Below are positions 53,715 through 63,184 of a stretch of DNA of 64,000 nt, piece after piece. The position numbers and the translations under genes are program-made. The stretch is from JACCZX01 sp963801035 (GTDB taxonomy: Bacteria; Pseudomonadota; Gammaproteobacteria; Burkholderiales; Burkholderiaceae_F), in the NCBI GenBank assembly GCA_963801035.1, contig CAWDDF010000009.1, forward strand, positions 186,001-250,000, read 5' to 3'. The notes under the pieces are model-generated. The model saw only the letters and a program-made list of their open reading frames with translations. It was not told the DNA's origin and ran no database searches. Positions within the stretch are counted from its first letter, which is position 1. Each line of letters begins with the position of its first letter.

Positions 53715-55196
53715 ATGAATGAGCAGGGTGCCCGAGACGTCGTGCTGGTCCGCGCCATCGAGAGCGCAGACACCGAACGCTCGATTTTCAGTAACGAGGA
53801 CCGTACGCACGCCAGCCGCGCGGCGGCGGAACTGGCACGCTGGCGCGCCAGCGAACGCCGCCAGCCCGCGAGTGCCGAATCATTCGTTGAACAGCGCGCC
53901 GCACTGCTTGCTGAAACACTGCCGCGTCGTTTCCCGACGATCGCGCGCACCGCGTCAGCTTTCGATTGGCCGGAGTGGATCGGCATTGCGTTACCGGCGG
54001 TGGCATTCGCATTGGGCGCATTACTCGAGCACATCGCCGATCGGCAACACGTCAACATCATCGCGTTCCCGCTGCTCGCGATCGTCATTTGGAACGTTGT
54101 CGTTTATCTGATGTTGCTGCTGCGTGTGCTGATGCGCGCGGGCGGTGCGGCACCCGACCTGCGCGGTCCGCGCCGTTGGCTGGCTGCGCGCAGTGAACGA
54201 GCAGTGCGTAACCTGACCGGCACGTCGGCCGCATCAATGGGCACTTTCGTGACGCACTGGAGTGCGCAGGTGGCGCCATTGATGGCGGCACGTGCCGCAC
54301 GCGTACTGCATCTATCCGCGGCGCTGTTCGCCCTCGGCGCTGTCGCCGGGCTGTACGTGCGCGGGCTCGTGTTCGAGTATCGGGCGGGGTGGGAGAGTAC
54401 GTTCCTCGACCCGACCGCAGTTCACGCGATTCTTTCGTTCTTCCTTACGCCCGCTGCGCAGTTGCTCGGTATCCAGTTTCCTTCGGTCGAGGAAATTGCC
54501 GCGCTGCGTTTTACCAGCGGCCTGCCCGGCAACGCGAACGCGGCGGTTTGGATTCACCTATACGCGATCACCGTCGGCGCTATCGTCATCGTGCCGCGCC
54601 TCGTTCTGGCGCTGATCGCGGGATGGCAAGTGAAGCGCCGCTCGCAACGCTTTGCGTTCGACATGAACGAGCCCTATTTTCGGCGCCTTGCCGGATCTTT
54701 TACGTCAGGTGTGGCGCGGCTGCGGGTAATTCCATACAGCTACACCGTAGACGACGCCGCGGTAAACGGACTGCGCGCAGTAGCAGTGGCACTGCTTGGC
54801 GACGACGCCGAAGTCATGCTGCAGCCGACCGTGACGTTCGGTGCCGAGGAAAGCGTGCGTCAGATGCTCGCCGCTGAGCCGCCGGCAACTCTAACGCTCG
54901 CGCTATTCAGCCTGGCGGCGACGCCGGAAAACGAAAATCACGGCGCGTTTCTGAAGTCGCTGCGCGGTTCATCGGCCTCAAGGCTCGCTGTGATGATCGA
55001 CGAATCGGGCTATCGGCGCCGACTCGGCGCGCAGGCCGGGGCCGAGGCGCGCCTGGAAGAGCGGCGCAGCGCATGGCGCTACTTTTGCCGCGCACTCGAG
55101 CTCGATGTCGTGTTTGTGGATCTGTCCGCACCCGACTTACCCGCGCTGCAGGGCGGCTTCGAGCGCGTACTTGCTGCGCCCGCCGCTTCGCCATGA
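53715..55196 (+). CDS. DUF2868 inner-membrane protein
   Basis: Membrane protein of 493 residues of the DUF2868 family. The N-terminal 80 residues are charged and helical (SRAAAELARWRASERR). Hydrophobic segments lie near residues 85-105, 112-135, 190-215, 235-250 and 300-320. The rest is a soluble alpha/beta part with LIAGWQVKRRSQRF and DAEVMLQPTVTFGAEES. The gene ends inside the ATG of the DUF3482 GTPase gene. The two genes are regularly found together in betaproteobacteria and probably form a membrane-anchored GTPase complex; the role is unknown. Confidence 0.85.
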   Translation: MNEQGARDVVLVRAIESADTERSIFSNEDRTHASRAAAELARWRASERRQPASAESFVEQRAALLAETLPRRFPTIARTASAFDWPEWIGIALPAVAFALGALLEHIADRQHVNIIAFPLLAIVIWNVVVYLMLLLRVLMRAGGAAPDLRGPRRWLAARSERAVRNLTGTSAASMGTFVTHWSAQVAPLMAARAARVLHLSAALFALGAVAGLYVRGLVFEYRAGWESTFLDPTAVHAILSFFLTPAAQLLGIQFPSVEEIAALRFTSGLPGNANAAVWIHLYAITVGAIVIVPRLVLALIAGWQVKRRSQRFAFDMNEPYFRRLAGSFTSGVARLRVIPYSYTVDDAAVNGLRAVAVALLGDDAEVMLQPTVTFGAEESVRQMLAAEPPATLTLALFSLAATPENENHGAFLKSLRGSSASRLAVMIDESGYRRRLGAQAGAEARLEERRSAWRYFCRALELDVVFVDLSAPDLPALQGGFERVLAAPAASP

Positions 55197-56686
55197 GCAC
55201 AGACATCACTTCGGACGCTGCAACGGTCGAGATCACGTTGATCTCGCATACCAATGCCGGCAAGACAACGCTTGCACGTACGCTGCTAGGTCGCGATATC
55301 GGCGAAGTAAGAGATGCGCCGCACGTTACAGAGATCGCCGAAGCGCACATGCTGTTGCAAACCGATGCCGGCGATGTATTGCGGTTGTGGGACACGCCGG
55401 GTTTCGGCGATTCGGCTCGTCTGGTGCAGCGCCTTCGCCTTGCTGACAATCCGATCGGATGGCTGCTGCGTGAGGTGTGGGATCGCTATAGGGATCGTCC
55501 CTTCTGGTGCAGCCAACAGGCGGTGCGTGCGGCACGCGAGAGCTCCGACGTAGTGCTGTACCTGGTGAATGCGGCCGAAGATCCGCGTGACGCAGGCTAC
55601 GTCGCATTCGAGGCGCAGGTGCTGCGCTGGATCGATAAGCCGGTGGTCGTGCTCCTCAATCAAATAGGGCCGCCGCGGCCGGCCGAAGAGGAGCGCGCAG
55701 AAGCGCTGCGTTGGAGCGCGCATCTCGAATCGCTGGGAGTTGCGAGTGAAGTGCTGGCACTCGATGCGTTCGCACGCTGCTGGGTGCAGGAGCGCGTGCT
55801 GCTCGACGCTGTCGGCCGTCGGCTTCCGCAAGACAAGCGCGCCGCATACGCGCGTTTACTGAGCACTTGGACCACACGCAACGTCGAGCGATTCGACGCT
55901 TCGATGCGTGTGCTCGCGGAACATCTGTCGCGCGCCGTTTATGACGTCGAGCGTGTCGCACCTGTGTCAGCTTCGACCGCGCAGAAGTTGATGCACTCGA
56001 TAGGCATCAAGCGCGAAGGTCTGGACTTGAGCCGCGAGCGCTCAATGCAGTCGCTGGCCGAGCGGCAGGACGCGAGTATCCGCGATGTGACCGATCGTTT
56101 GATTCAATTGCACGGGCTGCAGGGCGAAGCGACAGACGCAGTGCTCGAGCGCATGCGAACCCACTTTGCCATTCAAGAGCGCGTCGATGAAACACGCGCT
56201 GCGCTGTGGGGCAGCGTCGTCACCGGTGCGCTCGCCGGCTTAAAGGCAGACGTCGTCTCGGGTGGGATGACGTTAGGCGCCGGCCTGCTGGTGGGCGGTG
56301 TGCTCGGCGGACTGAGTGGCGCGGGCATTGCGCGTGGCATGAACCGTTTGGCGGGAGCCGATCAGCCCGAAGCGCGCTGGTCCGGCGATTTTCTTAACGC
56401 GCTGGTTCGCTCAAGCGTGCTCCGCTATCTCGCGATCGCACATTTTGGACGCGGCCGCGGCAAGTATGTCGAGGGCGAGGCACCGCCGTTTTGGCGCGAC
56501 GAAGTCGAGAACCAGTTCAAGGAACACGAGGCGGAATTTCGCGCCGTCTGGAATTCCACGCTCGGGGCACAGGTTCCGGAGAAGGTGACCGCTCAGTTGC
56601 AGAGGGCCCTTACCAGGATCACCGTTGGCGTCCTCGACAGACTCTATCCAGCCACCATTCCGTCTGAGCTGCGGTTACGGCAGTAA
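55193..56686 (+). CDS. DUF3482 GTPase
   Basis: GTP-binding protein of 497 residues. The G1 loop is LISHTNAGKTTLARTLLG (Ser in place of the usual first Gly), G3 is WDTPGFGD and G4 is LNQIG. After residue 190 a helical region runs to a Gly/Ala stretch (MTLGAGLLVGGVLGGLSGAGIARGM), likely membrane-inserted. It overlaps the stop of the DUF2868 gene (ATGA), so the two are co-translated. Function is not known for the family. The atypical G1 residue is worth noting, but GKTT is intact. Confidence 0.87.
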   Translation: MSTDITSDAATVEITLISHTNAGKTTLARTLLGRDIGEVRDAPHVTEIAEAHMLLQTDAGDVLRLWDTPGFGDSARLVQRLRLADNPIGWLLREVWDRYRDRPFWCSQQAVRAARESSDVVLYLVNAAEDPRDAGYVAFEAQVLRWIDKPVVVLLNQIGPPRPAEEERAEALRWSAHLESLGVASEVLALDAFARCWVQERVLLDAVGRRLPQDKRAAYARLLSTWTTRNVERFDASMRVLAEHLSRAVYDVERVAPVSASTAQKLMHSIGIKREGLDLSRERSMQSLAERQDASIRDVTDRLIQLHGLQGEATDAVLERMRTHFAIQERVDETRAALWGSVVTGALAGLKADVVSGGMTLGAGLLVGGVLGGLSGAGIARGMNRLAGADQPEARWSGDFLNALVRSSVLRYLAIAHFGRGRGKYVEGEAPPFWRDEVENQFKEHEAEFRAVWNSTLGAQVPEKVTAQLQRALTRITVGVLDRLYPATIPSELRLRQ

Positions 56687-56743
56687 TCGCACGGGCATAT
56701 GTTTTGCAATGGCCTTTGTCGGACCACCGATATAGGAGGCGAT

Positions 56744-56923
56744 ATGAACAAGGATCAGGTCAAGGGACGTACCAATACGGCGACGGGCAAAATCAAGGAA
56801 GCCGTCGGCAAGGCAACGGACGACAAAGACTTGGAAGCTAAAGGCAAGGCCGAAAAGGCGGGTGGCAAGGTCCGTTCCGCGTTCGGCGACGTCAAAAGCG
56901 ACATCAAGCGAAGCACACGCTGA
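56744..56923 (+). CDS. CsbD family stress protein
   Basis: Small hydrophilic protein of 59 residues. The pattern is a repeat of a KGxxxxATGKIKEAVGKATDD-like unit (MNKDQVKGRTNTATGKIKE then EAKGKAEKAGGKV). It starts at the ATG at 56744, eight bases after TAGGAGG. CsbD relatives are induced by general stress in many bacteria; the activity is unknown. It stands alone behind the GTPase gene, about 60 bases away. Confidence 0.92.
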   Translation: MNKDQVKGRTNTATGKIKEAVGKATDDKDLEAKGKAEKAGGKVRSAFGDVKSDIKRSTR

Positions 56924-56959
56924 AGTTTCGACCGGGAGCGAGGCGGCCGCGCGGCGGAG

Positions 56960-57502
56960 CTAGTCGGCGCCGGTTCGCTTTTCCCGGTCACCATCCATCC
57001 AGTCGTAAAGCGCGATGCGTTCGACGCACAGCAGCGCTCGCTGCTGCCGTCCTACGCATCGCAGATATTGCGCAACGACGGCATCCTTCTGCGCAAGCGC
57101 CAGCAGAGGTGTGGACTCACGAATCGTGACATCCGAGTAACGCCGTCGAACTTCAGCCTCACCCCGAGCGGCGCGCTCGAGCGCCCATTGTCCGTAGAGA
57201 TGCGCAAAAAGCACGGTGATAGCGAGCGGAATGCTGACTACGCCAAACAGTGCCGAGCCGCTCGCGTGTGCGATCTCGAATGCAGCTCCCACGTCCGCGG
57301 CCCACGCTAGAAACATTCCGACGCCGAGAAACAGAGCGATACGCGCGCGGCGCTCCAGTTCTCGCCAGCGTCGTGTCTCGTACGACTGCCTGCGTCGCAG
57401 CTCTACGCCGTCCGGCGGAAATGCCAGCACGTCGATCCGGCTTACAGCGGGCGGGCGAGCCGCGCGAGGTGCAGCATCCATCCCGGCAAATTTCCGGTTC
57501 AC
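56960..57502 (-). CDS. two-helix membrane protein of unknown function
   Basis: Protein of 180 residues that I do not recognise. A basic N-terminal half (ELRRRQSYETRRWRELERRARI) is followed by two hydrophobic stretches (LFLGVGMFLAWAADVGAAFEIA and GVVSIPLAITVLFAHLYGQW) and a soluble C-terminal part with RYSDVTIRESTPLLALAQKD. The ATG at 57502 gives the longest frame. It lies close to CsbD on the opposite strand (convergent). The genes around it give no clear link. Confidence 0.65.
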   Translation of the reverse strand: MNRKFAGMDAAPRAARPPAVSRIDVLAFPPDGVELRRRQSYETRRWRELERRARIALFLGVGMFLAWAADVGAAFEIAHASGSALFGVVSIPLAITVLFAHLYGQWALERAARGEAEVRRRYSDVTIRESTPLLALAQKDAVVAQYLRCVGRQQRALLCVERIALYDWMDGDREKRTGAD

Positions 57503-57533
57503 TGAACAGCCATTCGACTTGGTCGGCCGGTGC

Positions 57534-57809
57534 CTATACGCACTTTTTCAATCGACTGCCACGCGGTATCGACTGAGCACCCGGTTCTTGCGCATCGCCG
57601 TTGAAGCGGCGGTTTTGTGGGCGTTCTATGCGTTGCACCCGGTTCTGTTCATGGAACACGTAGCGGGTCCCCATCGCTTCGCGCACGTTCTTCGCCCGTT
57701 CTCGAATCCGTTCGAGCTGCTCGACCGACGTCGCGACTTTGATTACATCAATCTGCGGCGGCGTGGTCGAAAACTTGATCGGAAAACCCTCCCCTCGCTT
57801 GAACTTCAT
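57534..57809 (-). CDS. small protein of unknown function
   Basis: Protein of 91 residues without a recognised domain (KRGEGFPIKFSTTPPQIDVI, ATSVEQLERIRERAKNVREAMGTRY). The ATG at 57809 has a GGAG nine bases upstream; an earlier start at 57839 is less likely. It is 31 bases from the two-helix membrane protein gene on the same strand. Codon use looks native, so I keep it at moderate confidence. Confidence 0.5.
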   Translation of the reverse strand: MKFKRGEGFPIKFSTTPPQIDVIKVATSVEQLERIRERAKNVREAMGTRYVFHEQNRVQRIERPQNRRFNGDAQEPGAQSIPRGSRLKKCV

Positions 57810-57839
57810 GTTTACCCGCTCCCAACTGACGCATTGCAT

Positions 57840-58153
57840 CGTGCTGCCGCAATGTTAGTCAGAGCCGCCTCGGAGGCCCACCGGATGCGATCACCTATCG
57901 GCGGGGTCTAGCGTCATTCAGCGAGGTCCCGCTCCATTGGGTTGCCACGAGCGTCCATGCTGTGTAGGAGCCATGGTCGCTGCGCGTCGGTTGTGCGCGC
58001 GACACTGCTGCAGCGACGCAGGCGTTGGCGATAACGTAGAGTTGGCGCAAATGCTGAAAAAAGTACGTGCGCGGGCGAAGGCAGCATGAGACACAAGCCG
58101 ACCGACTTCGTCGCATCCGCAATGTCTCACCCGAGTGGCCGGATCTGAAAGCG
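57840..58153. other. intergenic stretch, nothing identified
   Basis: A 314-base region between the small protein gene on the minus strand and the MFS gene on the plus strand. I see no gene. A weak 7-base inverted repeat (TGAGACA at 58087, TGTCTCA at 58123) may be chance. Promoters for both divergent genes are expected here but not resolved. Confidence 0.4.
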
Positions 58154-59356
58154 ATGTCTGCATCGCACTTTCGAACGGTCGCGTTACTCGGAACGACACA
58201 GACGCTTGCCTGGGCGTCCTCTTACTACCTCCCCGCAATACTCGCAGCGCCGATCGCGCGTGAATTGGGCGTTTCAGTTCCCACCGTCTTCGCGGCATTT
58301 TCACTGGCCCTCATCGTGTCGGCGTTGCTCGGTCCATTCGCAGGACGGGCCATCGATCGGTGGGGTGGCCGCCCGGTGTTGATCGCTACGAACATAGTTT
58401 TTGCGTTGGGACTGGCGACGCTTTCGGTGGCGAACGGGCCGATCGGACTTTTTGCAGGCTGGATCGTGCTCGGCATTGCGATGGGCAGTGGTCTGTATGA
58501 AGCCGCGTTCGCCGCGCTGGTACGCCTGTATGGAACGCATTCGCGTAAGGCGATAACCGGGATCACGCTGTTCGCCGGATTTGCCAGCACGATCGGCTGG
58601 CCGCTGACTACGCTGCTCGAGGTGCAGCTCGGTTGGCGCGGCGCGTGCATCGCGTGGGCCGGATTTCATCTATTGATTGGCGTTCCTCTGAATGCGCTAC
58701 TTCCGACGGCGGGGCAGCGGGCCCACATAACCGGCGAACAAATGCAACAAGAGGAAGCGCCGGGGGAAGCGCGGCCGCAACCGAGGCGTGCCGCTCCTTT
58801 GCTGGCGTTTGTGTTTGCTGCGACGTGGTTCGTCAGTACTGCGATGGCGGCACACCTGCCTGGCGTGCTACAGGCCGCCGGCGCCAGTGTGACGGTCGCG
58901 GTCGCCGCCGGTGCACTGCTAGGCCCTGCGCAGGTTGGCGCACGAATGATCGAGTACGGTCTTCTTCGCCGCTGGCATCCGTTGATCTCGGCACGCATCG
59001 CTACATTGATGCATCCGATCGGTGCAGCCGTGCTCGCATTTTTCGGTGCGCCCGCCGCAGCGGTCTTCACAGTCATGCACGGCGCCGGCAACGGTGTATT
59101 GACGATCGCTAACGGAACTTTGCCTCTCGCGCTATTTGGCCCTCGTGGCTATGGTGCGCGGCAGGGCCTACTGATGGTTCCGGCGCGCGTCGTCCAGGCG
59201 TCCGCTCCTTGGGTATTCGGCCTGGTCCTAGATCGCTGGGGCGCCAACGCGCTCTGGTTGACGGCCTCGACTATCTTGGCCGCTTTCGTCGCTCTTTCGT
59301 TTCTGCCACGCACTACTTACGTGCCAACGCGCGAGGTGATCGCCAAAGTAGAGTAG
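58154..59356 (+). CDS. major facilitator superfamily transporter
   Basis: Inner-membrane carrier of 400 residues with the 12-helix pattern. The first loop motif between helices 2 and 3 (GRAIDRWGGRPVLIATN) is the MFS signature A. The start region ALLGTTQTLAWASSYYLPAILA resembles a group of MFS carriers sometimes annotated as nitrate/nitrite or monocarboxylate types; the substrate is unknown. The ATG at 58154 is preferred over an upstream open stretch. Ends convergent with the phosphodiesterase gene, three bases apart. Confidence 0.85.
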   Translation: MSASHFRTVALLGTTQTLAWASSYYLPAILAAPIARELGVSVPTVFAAFSLALIVSALLGPFAGRAIDRWGGRPVLIATNIVFALGLATLSVANGPIGLFAGWIVLGIAMGSGLYEAAFAALVRLYGTHSRKAITGITLFAGFASTIGWPLTTLLEVQLGWRGACIAWAGFHLLIGVPLNALLPTAGQRAHITGEQMQQEEAPGEARPQPRRAAPLLAFVFAATWFVSTAMAAHLPGVLQAAGASVTVAVAAGALLGPAQVGARMIEYGLLRRWHPLISARIATLMHPIGAAVLAFFGAPAAAVFTVMHGAGNGVLTIANGTLPLALFGPRGYGARQGLLMVPARVVQASAPWVFGLVLDRWGANALWLTASTILAAFVALSFLPRTTYVPTREVIAKVE

Positions 59357-59359
59357 GGC

Positions 59360-59830
59360 TTAGGTGGAGACGCTCGGAGTGAGCTCTACGAGTTGCGGCG
59401 CTATCAGCCCATTGCGACAGACAATGGTTGCCACAGAGATCGGTAAACGAAACCGCCTTGGCCCGGCGCTTCCAGGGTTAATGAAAAGCACTCCCTCTCG
59501 CACCTGGATCTCAGGCCGGTGCGAGTGGCCTGACACCACCGCCTGAAATCCGGCCTCCGCAGGATCTACGTCGAGGTCCTTCACCGAGTGCAACACAAAA
59601 AAGCGGATACCTTTTGCGTCGAGCACATTCGTTTCCGGTATCTCCGCGGCCCAGGCATCAGTGTCGTTATTACCGCGCACCGCCGTCACTGGCGCGATCT
59701 CGGCCAAGCGCTCAATCACCGCTTGATCGCCGATATCACCGGCGTGGATGATGAAGTCGCTTCCGGCGAGCGCTTGCAGCGCTTCGGCGCGCATCAGTCC
59801 ATGGGTGTCGGATATCAGTCCTACTTTCAT
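59360..59830 (-). CDS. YfcE-like metallophosphoesterase
   Basis: Metal-dependent phosphodiesterase of 156 residues from the ATG at 59830 (MKVGLISDTHG). Metal ligands are in LISDTHG, HAGDIGD, VRGNND, LHSVKD and VSGHSH, in the usual order for the YfcE/MJ0936 group. It could cleave cyclic nucleotides or other phosphodiesters. An extra four residues upstream (MLPV) are possible. It is divergent from nothing obvious and lies convergent to the MFS gene. Confidence 0.88.
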   Translation of the reverse strand: MKVGLISDTHGLMRAEALQALAGSDFIIHAGDIGDQAVIERLAEIAPVTAVRGNNDTDAWAAEIPETNVLDAKGIRFFVLHSVKDLDVDPAEAGFQAVVSGHSHRPEIQVREGVLFINPGSAGPRRFRLPISVATIVCRNGLIAPQLVELTPSVST

Positions 59831-59897
59831 CACCGGCAGCAACGATGATGCAAAGAGAATCCTTTAGCACCCATACAAAATGCGCAGCGTGCTCCGG

Positions 59898-61715
59898 TCA
59901 CTCGACCGTCACTGATTTCGCCAGATTTCGGGGCTTGTCGACGTCGGTCTTGCGCGCCACTGCCGTGTGATACGCGAGCAATTGCAGCGGCACGACGTGC
60001 AGAATCGGCGACAGGGGCCCGTAGTGCTCCGGCAGTTTGATGATATGAATTCCTGGCGCTGATTCAATGTGCGTGTCGGCATCGGCGAACACATACAGCT
60101 CGCCACCCCGCGCGCGCACCTCCTGCATGTTCGATTTCAGTTTCTCGACCAGCGCATCGTTGGGCGCGACGGTGACAACCGGCATCTCCGCGGTCACCAG
60201 CGCCAGCGGGCCGTGCTTAAGCTCGCCGGCCGGGTACGCCTCGGCGTGGATGTAGCTGATCTCCTTCAGCTTCAGCGCGCCCTCGAGCGCGATCGGATAA
60301 TGAAGTCCGCGGCCGAGAAACAGAGCGTGCTCCTTGCGGGAGAACTGCTGCGACCACGCGATGACCTGCGGCTCGAGCGCAAGCACCGCCTGCAGCGCCG
60401 CAGGCAAATGGCGCAACGCGCGGATGTGCTGGCGCTCCGCGTCTGCATCGAGTCGACCGCGCTGCTTTGCGAGCGTCAGTGTCAGCAGAAACAGCGCCAC
60501 CAGCTGCGTCGTGAACGCCTTGGTCGATGCCACACCAATCTCGACGCCGGCACGAGTAAAAAATTGCAGCTCGGTCTGGCGAGCCATCGCGCTGCTCGCT
60601 ACGTTGATGATGCCGAGCGTGTGTTTCATTCCGAGCGCGCCCGCATGCTTCAGCGCCGCCAGCGTATCGGCCGTTTCGCCGGACTGCGAAATCACGATGA
60701 CCAGTGTCCGCGGATTGGGCACGCTATCGCGGTATCGATACTCACTCGCGATCTCGACTTGCGTCGGCACGCCTGCGATCGATTCGAGCCAGATTTTCGC
60801 GGTCAATCCGGCGTAATAGCTCGTACCGCACGCCAGTATCAGCACGGAGTCGATCGTCGCAAGCACCTGCTCTGCTTTGTCACCAAACAGACCCGGCGTG
60901 ATCGATTCGATGCTTTCGATGGTGTCGCTGATCGCACGCGGCTGCTCGAAGATCTCCTTTTGCATGTAGTGCTGGTAGGGACCCAGCTCGGCGCCTCCAG
61001 CCGCGGCCGTGACGGTGTGCACCTGGCGCTGCACGCGCGCGCCCGACGCATCGACGATCTGGATCCGCTTCAGCTCTATCTCGACGACGTCGCCATCTTC
61101 GAGATAAATGATCTGATCGGTCGTGCCGGCAAGCGCGAGCGCATCGGATGCGAGAAAGTTTTCTTCTTCGCCAAGTCCAACCACCAGCGGTGATCCGCTG
61201 CGCGCGCCAACCAGGCGCTGCGGATCGTTCTTGTGCATCACCGCGATCGCATACGCGCCCCGGAAGCGCGCGACCGCGGCTCGCACAGCAGCCAGCAGAT
61301 CGCCGCGATACAGCTGATGAATCAGATGCGCGATGACCTCGGTGTCGGTCTCCGTGACGAACTCGTAGCCCGCATTTCTCAGGTCGGCGCGAATGGATTC
61401 GTAGTTTTCAATAATGCCGTTGTGTACGACCGCGACTTCGTCGCGCGAGAAGTGCGGATGCGCGTTCGATGTGACCGGCGCGCCGTGCGTTGCCCAGCGG
61501 GTGTGAGAAATACCGAGATGGCCCGCCAGCGCTGACAGTCGGATCTGAGATTCGAGCTCGGCAACGCGTGCGGTGCTGCGCGAGCGCGCCAGTTGACCGT
61601 TCTGCAACAACGCCACGCCGCACGAGTCGTAGCCGCGATACTCCAGCCGCCGCAATCCTTCGACGAGAATCGGCGTGATATTGCGCGTCGCGACCGCGCC
61701 TACGATGCCGCACAT
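59898..61715 (-). CDS. glmS: glutamine-fructose-6-phosphate aminotransferase (isomerizing)
   Basis: Makes glucosamine-6-phosphate from fructose-6-phosphate and glutamine for the cell wall; 605 residues. The N-terminal glutaminase starts with Cys2 (MCGIVGAVA), and has YRGYDS and HTRWATHG. The two SIS domains hold ILACGTSYYAG and VISQSGETADTL. The C-terminal end is KSVTVE. It is the second gene of the glmU-glmS pair, with ten bases between them. No riboswitch-ribozyme is visible before it, as the intergenic gap is too short. Confidence 0.97.
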   Translation of the reverse strand: MCGIVGAVATRNITPILVEGLRRLEYRGYDSCGVALLQNGQLARSRSTARVAELESQIRLSALAGHLGISHTRWATHGAPVTSNAHPHFSRDEVAVVHNGIIENYESIRADLRNAGYEFVTETDTEVIAHLIHQLYRGDLLAAVRAAVARFRGAYAIAVMHKNDPQRLVGARSGSPLVVGLGEEENFLASDALALAGTTDQIIYLEDGDVVEIELKRIQIVDASGARVQRQVHTVTAAAGGAELGPYQHYMQKEIFEQPRAISDTIESIESITPGLFGDKAEQVLATIDSVLILACGTSYYAGLTAKIWLESIAGVPTQVEIASEYRYRDSVPNPRTLVIVISQSGETADTLAALKHAGALGMKHTLGIINVASSAMARQTELQFFTRAGVEIGVASTKAFTTQLVALFLLTLTLAKQRGRLDADAERQHIRALRHLPAALQAVLALEPQVIAWSQQFSRKEHALFLGRGLHYPIALEGALKLKEISYIHAEAYPAGELKHGPLALVTAEMPVVTVAPNDALVEKLKSNMQEVRARGGELYVFADADTHIESAPGIHIIKLPEHYGPLSPILHVVPLQLLAYHTAVARKTDVDKPRNLAKSVTVE

Positions 61716-61725
61716 TACATAGCCT

Positions 61726-63120
61726 CTACGGTTTCTTCTCTTTTACAGGCCGTTTCCAGCCGTCTAACGTCGTCTGCTTCGCGCGCGCGAGGGTGAGCTT
61801 TCCTTCGGGCGCGTTCTTCGAGATCGTCGAGCCACCACCGATCGTCGCACCCGAACCGATCGTGACGGGAGCGACCAGCACGGCATTTGAACCGATCGAT
61901 ACATCATCGCCAATGATGGTGCGATGTTTATGCGCACCGTCGTAGTTGGCGGTAATCGTACCCGCGCCGATGTTCACATTGGCTCCCACGGTCGCGTCAC
62001 CGACGTAGGCTAAATGGTTCGCTTTCGAACCGCGGCCGAGCGTACTGGCCTTGACTTCGACGAAGTTTCCAATGTGCACTTCGTCGGCAAGCTTCGCGCC
62101 TGGGCGCAAGCGCGAGTATGGGCCGATGCGCGCTCCAGCACCGATCGTCGCGCCTTCTAGATATGAAAACGGCAACACCTCGGTGCCGGCACCGATCGAG
62201 CAGTTACGCAATACACAATACGCACCGATGCGCACTTCATCGGCAAGATCAACGTCGCCCTCGAAAACGCATCCGACATCTATCGAGACACCGGCGCCCA
62301 CCTCCAAGTTGCCTCGTACGTCGATACGCGCCGGATCGGCCAGCGTTGCACCACGTTCCATCAACTCGCTCGCGATTCGGCGTTGCGCAATGCGCTCGAT
62401 GCTCGCCAGTTGCTCCTTGCTGTTGACACCGCGTGTTTCGTCTGGATCGTCGCATTCGACGGCGATCACCCGACAATGCTCCGCGACGGCGTGTGCGATC
62501 ACATCAGTAAGGTAGTACTCACCCTGTGCATTCTCATTCGACAGTGCTCTAAGCCAGCGCTTCAGCTTCGCCGTCGGTGCCATCAGAATTCCGGTGTTGA
62601 CCTCCGTCAGCTTGCGCTCATCGTCGTCGGCATCGCGCTCTTCGACAATGCGCAACACGTTGCCGTGCCAGTCGCGCACGATGCGTCCGTAGCCTGCGGG
62701 TTGCGTCAGTTGAACCGTTAGCAGCGCGATATCGCCACCGGCAGAGCGCAGCCGCTGCAGGGTGGAAGGGCGAATCAGCGGCACGTCACCGTACAGAACC
62801 AAAGTAGGCGCCGAATCGTCCAATAGCGGCTCTGCTTGCAGCACGGCGTGACCCGTTCCCAGTTGCGGCGACTGCTCGACGTAGCGCAGTGAGCGATCGC
62901 CCTTCGGTTCGGCAGGGAACGTTTCTTGCACTTGCTGTGCGCCGTGGCCGACCACCACGACTATATTCGCGGGCATTCCCGTAGTGGCGCTGCTGACCGC
63001 ATCGAGTACGTGAGCCAGCATCGGGCGGCCGGCGACGAGGTGCAATACTTTGGGCCGAGTTTTGGCAGGCGCGGGACCCATCCGCTTACCTTGGCCTGCA
63101 GCAAGTATTACGACGTTCAT
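61726..63120 (-). CDS. glmU: bifunctional UDP-N-acetylglucosamine pyrophosphorylase / glucosamine-1-phosphate acetyltransferase
   Basis: Bifunctional enzyme of 464 residues making UDP-GlcNAc for peptidoglycan and lipopolysaccharide. The uridyltransferase motif is VVILAAGQGKRMGPAPAKTRPKVL near the start, with the substrate loop VLYGDVPL. The C-terminal left-handed beta-helix begins after VNSKEQLASIE and has many hexapeptide repeats (IGAGARIGPYSRLRPGA). The ATG at 63120 begins the conserved sequence; the frame is open further but without conservation. It forms an operon with glmS. Confidence 0.96.
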   Translation of the reverse strand: MNVVILAAGQGKRMGPAPAKTRPKVLHLVAGRPMLAHVLDAVSSATTGMPANIVVVVGHGAQQVQETFPAEPKGDRSLRYVEQSPQLGTGHAVLQAEPLLDDSAPTLVLYGDVPLIRPSTLQRLRSAGGDIALLTVQLTQPAGYGRIVRDWHGNVLRIVEERDADDDERKLTEVNTGILMAPTAKLKRWLRALSNENAQGEYYLTDVIAHAVAEHCRVIAVECDDPDETRGVNSKEQLASIERIAQRRIASELMERGATLADPARIDVRGNLEVGAGVSIDVGCVFEGDVDLADEVRIGAYCVLRNCSIGAGTEVLPFSYLEGATIGAGARIGPYSRLRPGAKLADEVHIGNFVEVKASTLGRGSKANHLAYVGDATVGANVNIGAGTITANYDGAHKHRTIIGDDVSIGSNAVLVAPVTIGSGATIGGGSTISKNAPEGKLTLARAKQTTLDGWKRPVKEKKP

Positions 63121-63184
63121 GCGTTGTAGGTCATTGGCGGAGGTCCGATTGCGCAACGATTCTAGTTCACCGATCAACGGCTCG

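Noticed and set aside
58087..58129. TGAGACA / TGTCTCA inverted repeat before the MFS gene as an operator
   Set aside because: Short arms with a 29-base spacer are expected by chance and no regulator is adjacent.
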